In this document: positions 11,891 through 23,280 of the stretch, piece by piece
Position numbering within the stretch: the first letter of the stretch is position 1
Layout: each line of letters begins with the position of its first letter
Assembly: GCF_000787575.1 (NCBI RefSeq)
Contig: NW_012236530.1
Coordinates: 1,246,734-1,310,733, forward strand
Reading direction: 5' to 3'
Length of the DNA: 64,000 bases
Source of the DNA: Acytostelium subglobosum LB1
Lineage: Eukaryota; Evosea; Eumycetozoa; Acytosteliales; Acytosteliaceae
Position numbers and translations under genes: made by a program
The notes under the pieces: model-generated
Database searches by the model: none
What the model was told of the DNA's origin: nothing
Seen by the model: the letters and a program-made list of their open reading frames with translations, nothing else

Positions 11891-12771
11891 TGTTAATAAT
11901 AAATATATATATATTATTTGTATGTATATTCGAACGATGTATTAATGAATGAGTGATTGAGTGATTGATTGATTGAGAGAGTATGATTGATCAATCAGAA
12001 CTATTCTTTTCCACACCACATGTAATAGTTTTAAACAATTTGAATGATTGGTCCAGTTGTTGTTGGTATGGTAAGGTGGGCATCAGTGGTGTAGTTGATG
12101 GGAGATGATGACTCTTCCCATCGTTCCATCTGTCATTCATTCAGTCAAAACCACGTCGTTTCATTGAATAGAGGGACCGCAACCACCTCCTGTCCAATTT
12201 TTATCATCACCCACAAACAACACTTGTGGTTATTATTTGTTTGCAAGTGTGTGTGTGTGTGTGAATGACATCGACAGTGATCACCTTTGAGTTGATGGAC
12301 CTAGAACGAACTATTGTTTGAAGTTCAAAACGGATATCTCTTCTGTCTCTCTCTAAGTTGGCTTATCTTTGTTCATACACAATGCTACTTGGTGAGGCTT
12401 CTGGCCTAATAGAGGTATAGATAATGTATGTTGTTGTATTCATTGGATAGAGTGTCCATGCCACCGCTGACAACAGTACCCCAGCTGTCCTCGGTCGTGA
12501 AGGGTTGCGGCAGCAGGGACGATGTCACATTGAGGTATACATTATGTTGTTATTAAGGGTCAGTCACAATCATTTGATCAGAGGTAGGTGGGAGTGTGTA
12601 GTTTTTTTTTGAATTTAATCAAATAAATTAAAAGTGAACATCAACTTTGTGATCATCAATCACACACATCACTTCAATTCATTCATTCACACAAACACTT
12701 TATATTCTTGACAACAACAAATACATAAACTTAATTAATATTATTGATATATATATAGATAGATAGATAGA
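11891..12771. other. Divergent promoter region, TIG-like gene / Rpn7
   Basis: This 881-nt stretch lies between two divergent starts. A (GT)n tract is at about 12247-12262 and AT-rich leaders flank both genes. No coding potential is seen. Confidence 0.6.
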
Positions 12772-14233
12772 ATGGAAGAAGTTACAAAGAAGCTACCTGA
12801 TATGCATGTTGCACAGCTCATGTTCCTCGCAACACAATCACCTTCGAATCAAGCTGTCAAGAAGGAGTTGATAACAGAGATAGAGAAATATAGTATGTTT
12901 AATCAATTCATTGATTGATTGAACATCGATGATGGTGTTATATATACAGTATACTTATTCAATCATTCATTCAATATTATTATCACAGAGATGCTACCAC
13001 TTTATAAGAAGTTGGCAGAGCAGCTGAAATGGCCAGAGGATCATAAGTTGGTAGAGAGTCTAAAGGCTGATAATGATGCAGAGCTTCAAGGATTGGACGA
13101 CAAGATAAAGGATGCTGTCGAGAACTTTGGTGAGTCAGAGATCAGAGAGGCAATGTTGGCAAAGTCTGATTACTTCTGTCGAATTGGTGATAAGGTATGG
13201 AGTGAGTCATTCAATCACTTCAATCAATCATATAACTCACTCAATAACAACAACATCAACAGGATAGAGCATATTCAAACTATAGACAGACTTATGAGAA
13301 GACTGTACCATTGGGCCAGAAGTTGGACTTGGTGTTCACTTTGACAAGGATGGGACTGTTCTGGATGGACAATGAGATCATCAAGAGAAACATTGACAAG
13401 GCAAAGACGTTGGTCGAGGAGGGCGGTGACTGGGACCGCAAGAACCGTTTGAAGACCTACGAGGCAATGTACTTGATGTCCATCCGTCAGTTCAAGGAGG
13501 CGTCGGATCTGTTCCTCGAGACCGTGGCCTCGTTCACATCGGTTGAGTTCATCGAGTATCCAATCTTTGTCCAATACCTCGTGCTGACCTCCATGCTACA
13601 CCTTGACCGTGTGTCCCTAAAGACCAAGGTGATCGACTCGCCCGACGTCCTCTCGGTCATCAACGACGTGCCACAACTCAAGGAACTCTTGCACTCATAC
13701 TACGATGGAGAGTATAACAAATTCTTTGTACATCTTGGTAAGTATCGACTCTTCACGCTCGTCTCTCACCTCCTCCATGCTGACCAAACCTCCGCATCAC
13801 CTTTGACCTCTCCACTCAACAGCTCACTTCTCAGACGCATCAAAGAGCGACAGATACCTCGCCGCTCACTCAAGCTACCTGACCAGAGAGATGAGAATCC
13901 TGGCCTACACTCAGTTCCTCGAGTCCTACTCTAGTGTCAAGTTGGATTCTATGGCCGATCAGTTTGGTGTATCATTCGACTTCATCGATGGGTATGTGTG
14001 ATCATTATAATGATTGATCGAATCATGTCCAACCCTAACATCATCCTTCAATCTCTAGCGAGCTGTCACGTTTCATTGCTGCTGGCAGGATCAACTGTAA
14101 GATTGATAGAGTATCTGGTGTTGTGGAGACTACAAGATCGGACATCAAAAACACAATGTACAGACATACTCTCCAACACAGTGACAACTTGTTGAACAGA
14201 GTCCAGAAGTTATCACGTGTCATCAATGTATAG
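12772..14233 (+). CDS. psmD6: 26S proteasome regulatory subunit Rpn7 / PSMD6
   Basis: Rpn7 is a PCI-domain scaffold of the proteasome lid, beside Rpn3 and Rpn11. Five exons (12772-12892, 12989-13194, 13263-13737, 13823-13991, 14059-14233) join in phase to give 381 aa, against about 389 in human. Blocks shared with human PSMD6 include [22 protein letters not shown], the segment around [13 protein letters not shown], and the end [14 protein letters not shown]. Helical TPR-like repeats occupy the N-terminal two thirds; the PCI winged helix is in the last 110 residues ([20 protein letters not shown]). Introns are 68-96 nt with CAAT-rich sense strands. The start ATG directly follows a (GATA)n leader. 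The gene is expected to be essential. Confidence 0.96.
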
Positions 14234-14642
14234 AGGGAGAGAGCATGTCCATTCAAATGCAACCGCGACAACCAAATCATTCAATCAATCAAACCAAACA
14301 ATCAAACAAAGGCATCATCAAAGGTATACTCTTGTGTTTGCCAAACAACACATGTTACATAGGATAATCAATCAATCAATATACATGACAACAACAAACA
14401 ACAGATAGTCGTGGCAATAATAAACATCATCATTATCAATAGAACATCATGATTTGGATCCTGGTTAGACTCATCACAAGTTCATGGATCAGATCCAACA
14501 ACTTTGGAAACAGACAATTAGGACAAAGAGACAAAGATATATACAAGGATGGATTGATTGATTGGTGATAGAACTCGTTCCTATATTGGTTTATTATTCA
14601 GCTAGCTTTGGAGAATATAGTATTTATGATTGGCACATATGT
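14234..14642. other. 3' flank of Rpn7 and of the midget gene
   Basis: This 409-nt convergent spacer has CAAT runs and an AATAAA at 14419. Nothing coding is supported. Confidence 0.55.
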
Positions 14643-14948
14643 TTAGAGACCGAGACCTCCCAGGAGACCATCGACCAGTCCGAGCACAGAGAACAAGACA
14701 CCGTTGACAGTGTTCTCAACTCCGACAACCAAACCACCTACAACTTGGGTCAGACCAGCATTTGTGTTAGCAGACTGCGAGGCACCCAGTGCGCCAGAAG
14801 TGGAAACAGTGCTCTTGGTGAGGGATGAGCCGGAGGCAACGTTGCCCATGGAGGAGATAGACTCTGTTTATTATGGAGTGGATGTTAGTTTGATTGATGG
14901 ATCAGTTGGATAGAATTTTTATTATTATTACTTACTCATAATGGTCAT
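14643..14948 (-). CDS. Small sigN/hssA-like dictyostelid protein, 77 aa
   Basis: Two exons. The first is only 13 nt (14948-14936, ATGACCATTATGA) and the second runs 14863-14643. Together they read MTIMKSISSMGNVASG..., a serine-rich start like that of the small SigN/HssA-type midget proteins of dictyostelids. The remainder is Ser/Thr/Gly/Val-rich and ends in a glycine-leucine hydrophobic tail (VNGVLFSVLGLVDGLLGGLGL). In D. discoideum such genes form large late-developmental families with the same tiny first exon; function unknown. No second copy is visible here. The assignment rests on gene shape and the MTI..SISSMGN start, so it is moderate. Confidence 0.62.
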
Positions 14949-15943
14949 TTTGGAATTGTTTGATTTGGTATTAGTTAGTAATAAATTATTAAGTTAATTG
15001 ATTTGATGATTTGATTATGACTGGATCCAGTAGTATTTATACTGATTGATCCATCAACAAAATGTCCACTTCCAATCAATCTACAACATATTGATTGGAT
15101 GGGTGGTGGAGTCTTCGAACGGTTAAAATCATGGGCAATCAGATGTAATAGAGATCATGATCAATCACTATAATATAACTTTAAAAGGAGTATTAAGAAT
15201 TAAAATTAACAGAATTAATGGTATCCGTCGGTCTGTTGAATTACAAACAGATTAAGAATGATATAAGGTAGGGAGGATACCATGGTAGTGGATAGGATAG
15301 AGTTGTTTAATCAGATGCAACATCATGACATCAAGAAGTGTACCTGTGTCATTATGTGTGCGTACCTCTACACAAATACACTTAAAAGGTTAAATGTCAC
15401 ACTATCTCGCGTTCGACAGTTAGGAAGTCAGCCCAATCTCCCTCGCCAAGTCAACGCGAGTAGTGATTGAGTGAGTTTGGATTGAATAAGGAGATCAATC
15501 ACTTATAAGTTGGTGTATAATAAATTGATTGATTGACTGATTGAATGGAAACTACCTACTCGTGAAACGATATGACATGGGTTTGATTGATTATGTGTGT
15601 GTGTTGGAGTGTGGATGTTGTGTGAGTGAAGATGGATAGAGGGTAAGTCTGATGAGTTGTCGACGGGTGTGTATGTGTGGTTGATCAATCACTCGCAACA
15701 ATATACACTGATCATGTTGTATTGATCAGTGATCAGATGATTTCAGTGTGTTCCAAGGTCAACTCTTTAAAGTACTGCGATTGAGCGAACTACAAGTGGC
15801 TCACAAGTTTGGAATTGGAATTGGAATGAATGATTGAATGGAAGTTGGCATTACCATCACCATCACAATCACATCATTGTGGATAAACCTAAAAGTACTA
15901 ATATTATCTATATTTTGAATAAATGATCAATCAATCAAATCAA
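14949..15943. other. Intergenic upstream of midget gene
   Basis: This 995-nt stretch has no supported gene. A nested inverted repeat at 15218-15283 is listed separately. A 62-codon frame at 15282-15470 has no family features and is not called. Confidence 0.55.
15218..15283. repeat. Nested inverted repeats (possible small RNA hairpin)
   Basis: ATGGTATCC (15218-15226) pairs with GGATACCAT (15275-15283). Between them TCTGTT (15232-15237) pairs with AACAGA (15246-15251) with an 8-nt loop. A 66-nt RNA from either strand could fold as a closing stem with an inner hairpin. No promoter or terminator signal is obvious. Confidence 0.5.
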
Positions 15944-17398
15944 TCAATCATCGCCATCCTCATATAGAGGCTGCTGCTGTTGCTGTTGATCCTTGTCTTC
16001 CTCGATTGGAGTGGTGCTGTAAGGGGAGTTTCTGCCTGCATTGTACATGTTTGCCGCTGATGGACTGTTCTTGTAGAGCAGCGTCGTCGTCTCGTCATCA
16101 GAGTCATATCGCTGAGGATCCAGGAAGAGGCGAGCGAGCGCACCTGGCTGGCTCTGATGATTGATCACGCGACCTGGCACTGTTGTCTGGGGGAATGTCA
16201 AATTGGTCTTGCTGCGCTTGGACAGTCCGCCAATCTGTGTCGAAGGTATCCTCCAGAACAATACCAGAATCAAAATATAAGGTAATATCTCCCAGAAGAA
16301 GTAACTAAGGAATACTGTAATACTCTGTTTGACAGAGTCCTATTGATTGTGATTGAGTGGTCCAAAGTTAGCGTCGTTGTTGGATGATCATCTTGGCGCA
16401 CATGAACAAGTAAGTATGTATACTTACACAATCAAGATTGATACTTGGGATGCTTCCAACTGCAGAGATAAAGTTAAAGATGCATCTAGAAGTGAAGCAT
16501 AGGAATATAATGAATGTAATTGGAATGATTGATATTGGAAGTTGTGATTGTAGTTGCTAAATAATAATGATTAATTGATCGAGTTAGTAGGCACGATCAA
16601 TCAATCAATGAGTGGAGGGCCAATGAGTTACATACAGCGCTCTTTGTAGACTTGATGATAAAGTTCAATCGCCAGCCATAGAATGCCAAGATTGATACCA
16701 AGAGAAGGAAGACAACGCCAGTCAGAATGTAAGCAGTCTGATCGTATACAGTGAGTTGAGTATCAGTCGTCTGACATGGATTTGGATTTGGATTGGTACT
16801 ATTATCATTATTCGGTTGATTCAATGAGTCCTTGTAATCGAATGCTATCCAAACTAGTTTGATTGATTGATTGAGGGTCAGTATAGTGGATGGGTTGGTC
16901 CTGGTCCTGGTCCTGGTCATGGACCTGGTATCACTTACCACACTGTAGGATAAAGAGTAGAACATTTATGCTGATGTAGGCTATGGAGAAGATGGCCTTG
17001 GTCGATGTCTCCCATGTGGATCTGTGCACGACATGTGCATAGAATAGGACCAACAGTGAGAATGTTGCAAACTGTATGTTGATCGGAATACTAAACAACA
17101 TCTCGGCCACCAATTGATTCTGATTGACACCAAATGTCAACCAGAACACAGTTCGCAATGCTCCCCAAAGGAATCCCAGCAACAGGAATCCAGATCGCCA
17201 TGAGAACTTCTTGTGTCTTTGGAATATGATTGATTAGTCTCGTCATTGTCATATTGGACCCATTCATTGTTCGATCGATCAATCAATCATTACTTACTTG
17301 TTATATATAATCCTTCCTATTTGAAAGGCAACAACTAATGTTATTGCCAAGTAGGTTAGGAACAACGATAGTGTTAGACCTGTGAACCACTGTGTCAT
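15944..17398 (-). CDS. GPR137 / THH1-TOM1-TOM3-type multipass membrane protein, 373 aa
   Basis: Five exons: 17398-17298, 17216-16939, 16853-16636, 16556-16428 and 16339-15944. About seven hydrophobic helices can be counted. The second and third, with LLLGFLWGALRTVFW and SIPINIQFATFSLLVLFYAHVV, match the signature region shared by animal GPR137 and plant TOM1/TOM3/THH1. GPR137 proteins sit on lysosomes and help Rag GTPases and mTORC1; plant TOM1 sits on the tonoplast. An endolysosomal site is therefore plausible (inference). The last 110 residues are a hydrophilic cytosolic tail containing polar Ser/Thr sites and a Gln run (DKDQQQQQQPLYEDGDD). It is not a classical GPCR despite the seven helices. 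Confidence 0.75.
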
Positions 17399-18196
17399 TC
17401 TTTATCTATCTGTCTATTATGTGTTCGTATCTGTTGTTGATGTTGTTGATGATGCTGTATGTGTAGTATAATTGAATGAATGAATGAGTTGCTATTCCAT
17501 TCGGAACACTCTATCTATCTATGATTGTCCTGTGTATACTGATGTAGGACCTGCTAATACCAATGATGATAATGATGATGATGATGATGTATTAGTACTT
17601 ATATTCATTAACGACTGATGCATATGAACATTTATAAATGTAACATTTGGTCAGGGTTGTTGTTGTCGGCGGAACATTGTGTTCGTGTGTCATTCATTCA
17701 TTGTGTCGCTAACCTCGCACCACTCGGGGGTTGTGATGATTGTGGTGTGTATGTGTATTGTGATTGATTATGATGATGACATTATAACATAACATACTTA
17801 TAAGTATCTATCTCTCTAAATATATAATGTTATGTTATACTAATACAATGAATATGAGTAAGTGACAAGCCCACACTCATGCTCCCAACCCATCAACAGT
17901 ACTCACCTCTCAACAAGACACGAAGAGTCAGTCTGGGATGGAGACCAAGACACCCACTTAGATAATTCAATTGAATAATTTTGACATTGATTTTTTGGCA
18001 TCACACACGATTCTTATCCTTTCTCGGACATCGTCTATCCTAACCCGATTGGGTAGACCCTCACTCAATCATCAACATGGTATCAAAGGTTGTTATAACA
18101 TGTAATACATACACATATACATACAGATAACAGATATTTAATGATTGATTGATTAAACAAGAATGATTGATTGAATAATTGAATGAGTGAGTTGGC
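17399..18196. other. Intergenic spacer
   Basis: This 798-nt stretch between two minus-strand genes has a (GAT)n tract at about 17563-17589 and AT-rich repeats. No gene is supported. Confidence 0.55.
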
Positions 18197-19852
18197 TTAT
18201 TGGCTGACGATGAACTCGACAAAGAGTAGACGACCATGCTCAGCCTTGACGTGGAATGTTAGTTCCTTGACATTGGTGAATGTCTCGGTCATCTCAGAGT
18301 AACCAGCAGTGTAACAGACGTCGTCAAAGAGTGTGGCATCAGGGTTGTCACCCTTGGGTGGCGATGTGAAACTCTTGAGATCGCCATGCGACTTGCATGC
18401 ACCCATCTCATGGTCAATGGCATGGAGATCGATCATTGTTGGCATCATGATGGAGGTGCGACGGCCAAACTGGATAAAGTCGACGTCGGCCTGGTACTGG
18501 CCGTAGAATCTCAAACGGACGTTCCTTGGCTGGTCGAGACGAGCGTGGCAGATGATGGGGAAAGGCGATCCCGCGCATCCAGTCAATGGCTCGATGGGCA
18601 CAGGAGTAGGCTTCACTCCAAGCAACGATCCAAGGCCAGTGGTGATTGCACCGACCACAGGCAACAGCTCAGGCTTCATCTGGAGAGCATCCACACGGCA
18701 GATGTACATGGATGGGGTCGATGGCAGCTTGACCAAAGGGACGTGGAGCAGCTCCAACAGGCCAATCCTCGAGTCGACCTTGCCCATGATGCAGCAAACA
18801 GGGTACATCAATCTGTTGCTCTTTAGTATCATGTGGGCCTTGTTCATTGATGGGTATTGGTTGGAGGCGTCATTGTTCTCTGGTCTAGCTCCCTCACCAA
18901 TCGTGGACAATACCAATGACAATGAATTGTCAAGCATCTCACGGTAGGATCTAACACCTCCTGGGAACACACCATTGGCCGTCATACCAGAGATAGTGTT
19001 CTCATCAAAGTTCAGCTGATACCAGAAGGCCTAGATTGGTCGATAAATGGAATAGTTCCAGTTTGTGATCGAGTGAAGGGCAAGACGTGTAACTTACATC
19101 AATGGTTCTGATGATAACAATGTTGACAAAGGTGGCCTCGATCAGATACTTGACAGTGTGTTGGACCAAGGATTCGTTGGCAAAGAAGTTCATGAGAAGC
19201 TTGGAGGTCTTGCGTGCCTTTTGGAACTTGGTACGACATGATTCGAGTAGGGCATCATCAAGTACTTGGTTGCCAGCAAGCTTGGTGACCAATGTTGAAA
19301 GGTCTGGCTTCAGATCAAACACGGCCTCCATCAGCTGTTGAATGGCACCGGCGCATACCTCACTCCATGGTGCATGCATCAACAACTCCTCTTCATCCTC
19401 CACACAATTTGTTTGAATGATCTTTCCAATGTTACCAGCAATCTGGTCCACTCTAGATTGCAATTGATCAATACCAACATTGTCCGAGGACACAGCCTTC
19501 TTCCACATCATTCCCAATGTTCCCTGGAACAATGGTGCGAATGTTGGGAAACAATCACTTTGTTCATTATCGTCAGTAAAGTGATATTATTGATTGATTG
19601 TTTTTTTGATGGAACATACAGATCAGCCAGAGTAATGTTGATTACATCTTCTTTATCAACCTCGGTATCGGGTTTGATTAGACCGATTGGATCCTTGATA
19701 TGATTGTCACCTTGGACAAATGCATTGAAACGTGTGAATGCGAAGGAGTCAGCTTTGATGGCAGCAACTACTTTCTTCTCCACATCCGTCAAAGATGAAG
19801 TATCGACATTCTTGCCAATAATATCAGTAATCTTAATATATGAAGTAGCCAT
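18197..19852 (-). CDS. Unrecognised conserved-looking protein, 508 aa
   Basis: Three exons (19852-19620, 19557-19098, 19030-18197) join in phase. I do not recognise a family. There is no signal peptide or membrane helix. Residues 1-230 look helical, with charged and Leu/Ile heptad-like spacing (QLQSRVDQIAGNIGKIIQ), and contain an acidic EDEEELL stretch. Residues 230-508 look beta-rich, with many Pro/Gly turns, and end in a hydrophobic strand (LLFVEFIVSQ). Codon use is that of well-expressed neighbours and there is no low-complexity tract, so it is likely a genuine soluble protein. Intron 2 holds a copy of the recurring palindrome (19048-19060). Confidence 0.7.
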
Positions 19853-20169
19853 TGATTATAAGGAATTGAATATTTGATTGATTAATTAAATATTAGTGAT
19901 TGATAAATGGATGTTAGTCAATCATGAACCATCAGTGGATGTTAATCATTCAGCTGAGAGACCAACATCAATCACATGATCATGGATGGAGTACATCCAT
20001 CCGTTTAAAGGATGTATTGTTGTGGCCAACCAATTTGTAGAATGACCAATCAATCAATCAAAAAGGGTTCATGGTCCATCACCAACTCACACACACACAC
20101 ACACACATAGTGATGATCATCCCAACAAACATGGAATAGATATATAATAATATGAAGTTTAATATGATA
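19853..20169. other. Intergenic spacer
   Basis: This 317-nt stretch has a (CA)n tract at about 20090-20106. Nothing else is seen. Confidence 0.55.
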
Positions 20170-22473
20170 TTACATGTATAGGACAACAAGAGATAGAGTG
20201 CAAATAGTTGATAGTATTACAGTGGTGGCTGAGAGTTTGTTGCCATGGCTTGGGTTGCCAGTTGTAGAGGGCGCGACGGTTGGCTTACTGTATTGGAACA
20301 CGGTGGCGGAGCCTTGTTGTTCTGAGACTGTTACATTGATGGTTTGGACTTGGTCGATTGGTAGTGGCGAGGGCAGGTCATCCTTGTTCAACGTACATGT
20401 CAATGTTTGTGAGTTGATCACTTTGACCTGAGTGCACTTGACACTGCCAATGCTCACAGCGAGGTCGGCAACGGTGGCAAAGTTTTGTCCAATGATGGTG
20501 ATTGAACCTCCATTCAAGTCGACACTAGTGGCACTAATGATCACGGGTGGACCATAACGGTAGGATACATCTTTGAAGGCTTGCGTGGCGGCCTCCATGT
20601 AGGCAATGGATAATGAGTGATTCTTGCCTGTACCCTTGGGCAGTATACACTTGATTCCAGTTGCGTCAATGCCTGGGATCGAGACACATTGAGTGATGGC
20701 AATATCACCCAGATGCACATTCTTGAACATGTCAGCCGGCGTGCCAGTGATGCTCACGGGGCCACCATCGACCGGGGCATCAGCCACAACGACATTCATC
20801 CCTTGGATCACAACATATGACACAAGTGATGTGTGATTGAAGTTGTTGGTGATGGTCAGGTTGAGCGTGGTTCCAAGTGCAGTGCCATCAGGGACAGCAA
20901 AGACCAACACCTGGCGTCCATCAAATTGTCGCTTCTTGATTGTGAGTGGCGCCAATGTTTGATTGTTGTTGATTGTTACTTTGGTTGTTGTGATGTCGCT
21001 GATGTTGCCAAGGAAGTCTCCAGCGATACCAATCAACTGACCAAACTGGAATGGCGTTGTGTCGAGTGTTGGATTATCATACAAGAAGTATACATTATGG
21101 TTACCCACAATGCCATTGATGATCAGGTCCACTGGGGCACCCTGGTCAGTCTGTATGATACCTGGAGAAGCAGGTGCGGTACATGGCAATGATCCAGGAG
21201 GTGATGGAAGTGAAGAGTTATAGTCACATGTCAACTTGCCCAATGATATAATAACAGTTATTGGTGAACCATTCCAATTTGTCTTTGACAAGTTTGGTCC
21301 ATAGATCGTGACCACGCCTCCAGTAGCACTGGACACACTAGACACTTTACTGATGATAGGGCCTAAGTATGGGTGAGGTCGGGGTTAGGGTAAGGGAAGG
21401 TATAAGGTCATCAATGAGGTGGGAGGTCTCACTTACGTATAGATATATTGTATGGGATCTCAGATGCCAGGCCATCGACTATTACAGTGAAGGACTTGAC
21501 ACCTGGCATGTTGAAGTATGTGGAGTTGAGTGGATATGTTGAATTCTGATTGTATCCAAGAGTGATGTTGTAGTGTGCAGTGAACCCAGTGATCAACATT
21601 TGATATCCATCGACCAATACAGTGACAAACGACACATTAGAGCTGAAACTACCACCATTGATCTGAATGTTGTTGTTTCCATCAATCAAGACTTGATCAA
21701 TATATGGCGCTATCAATGATGGGAGATCGAGGATGTTAATGTTCTGTGTGTTGTGACTTCGAGGTTGGACTCCAACCAACAACTTACGAGCTACGGATAA
21801 TGTGAGTGATTGATTCCTTATGACACCCTGATCGAATGGGTAACCTTTGATGGTGGCCTTGATTTTGTTGCCAGAGATGTTGGTTGGACCAAGGTGGAAT
21901 ATGTTAATGTAGGGTGTCACGCTATTGGCATCGGCTTGGAACTGAATTCCATATTGATCAAAGGTCAACCAGTTTGATTTCCCCATATAGGAGTTCAAAG
22001 TTGCGCCACTGAGAGTGATGTCACCGCCTTGTGTTGGCACCTTTGTTGCGGAATTCACGTATATAGGTGTCCACTTCAAATCTATTTGATAGTACTGACG
22101 ATTACTGGCCATATATGCTATGCGGCCATAGAGTGGCACTTCATCGGTATAAAAGAAAGTGACATTGTGGAGATAGTTCTCATAATTAACCTGTAGATCG
22201 TAACCATTTACCCCTGGAGTCCATGGATAACCTACACTGACAGTTAATAAACTAGTAGGGTCAAGGTTATTTCCATATATCACTCCAACGTTTACTCCAT
22301 ATGAGATGGATAGTATTTCAGCTACAATGATTGAATGATTGAATGATTGAATGATTGAAAGGTATGAGTGAGCATGATGAAATGTGTCCATGTGTGTGGA
22401 CTGATAACATACGTTCTTGGGCTGTTATAAAGGTACATGATAATAATAATAATAATAATATTAAAGTATACAT
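20170..22473 (-). CDS. Large IPT/TIG-domain surface protein, likely GPI-anchored, 712 aa
   Basis: Three exons: 22473-22413, 22321-21437 and 21362-20170. Exon 1 encodes a 20-residue signal peptide whose core is six leucines written as a (TTA)n run, cut near TAQE. The ectodomain is beta-rich, with repeated TIG features: PxI.....G..G..(V/I).I.G.NF at PVIISATSVDLNGGSITIIG and at GGVVTIYGPNLSKTNW, plus C..I..(T/S)L.C strands (VKCTQVKVINSQTLTCTLN). I count about six TIG-like units. The C-terminus (KLSATTVILSTICTLSLVVLYM) is a bare hydrophobic tail without basic stop-transfer residues, typical of a GPI signal. Dictyostelid TIG proteins include adhesion and allorecognition (Tgr) molecules; this one is not assignable to a named member. 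It shares a G-rich intron with the smaller TIG-like gene at 10.4-11.9 kb. Confidence 0.8.
21371..21396 (+). other. G-rich run with quadruplex potential in TIG gene intron 2
   Basis: GGG-N7-GGGG-TTA-GGG-TAA-GGG fits the canonical four-run pattern. It lies in the intron 21363-21436 and shares the string GGTCGGGG...GTTAGGG with the block at 11443-11482. Confidence 0.7.
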
Positions 22474-23136
22474 TATTGATTGATTGATTGATTGATTGTA
22501 TGTATTATTGATTGTTTGATGATGTTGAAGGATCTGTTTTGAGCGTTCTACTCCACTTCACAATGACTTAATGACTATCACATAGCGCCAACAGGGCCAA
22601 CATTAACAAAGGTGATTGATTGATTGGTCAACACACCATCATGTATTAAATTGGCCTGCCCTCCCCATCATGTTTAGAGATTCACGAAGGTCTAGGGAAT
22701 GGGTAGCTGGTAGTTGATGCATTGTACCTCCCAATGATCATAGTGGTGTTGTTGGTGTTGGGAAGTCAGACCAACCACCAGTAGGAAGACGGACCTCTTT
22801 TTAACTCATACAAGGCATCATCACATCACTACACAGGACAATGTTGTTGGAACCCACAAACAGTCACAGCAAGAGAATCTCGATTGTCCACAAACAATCA
22901 AATAATACAGGTGTGTGATAAAGGCCATCTTCGAAACAAATACACACAGTGTTGGGTTGTTGAGTGGATCGACTCTTTTCATTCTTTCAAAGATTAGCAT
23001 CGCAGTCAGGAGATAGTGCGAAAGAGACACAACAAGAGAATGGCACCAGGTCTTAATATTCATTGCAATGATCACTATCATAGTGAGTGATCAATGAGAT
23101 AAGAGCAAGTTAGTACTACTAGAAGTAGTTAGTAGT

Positions 23137-23159
23137 AGTTGTTATAACTTATAACAACT
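23137..23159. repeat. 11-bp inverted repeat AGTTGTTATAA-C-TTATAACAACT
   Basis: The arms are perfect around one central C. It is one of two palindromes within 145 nt in the gene-free interval. Confidence 0.85.
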
Positions 23160-23259
23160 TGATGATTGATGAGACATGCCATGACCAAGCCATCAAACAA
23201 AGTGAGTAGTCAGTACTACTGTTCAAACTTGTTTGATTGACACATACATTCAACTACAT

Positions 23260-23280
23260 AACACATATTGTTTATGTGTT
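23260..23280. repeat. 8-bp hairpin AACACATA-TTGTT-TATGTGTT
   Basis: The stem is perfect with a five-base loop. It lies 100 nt from the 23137-23159 palindrome. Confidence 0.8.

Noticed and set aside
15282-15470. 62-codon frame
   Set aside because: No domain, isolated, starts within the inverted repeat; chance frame.
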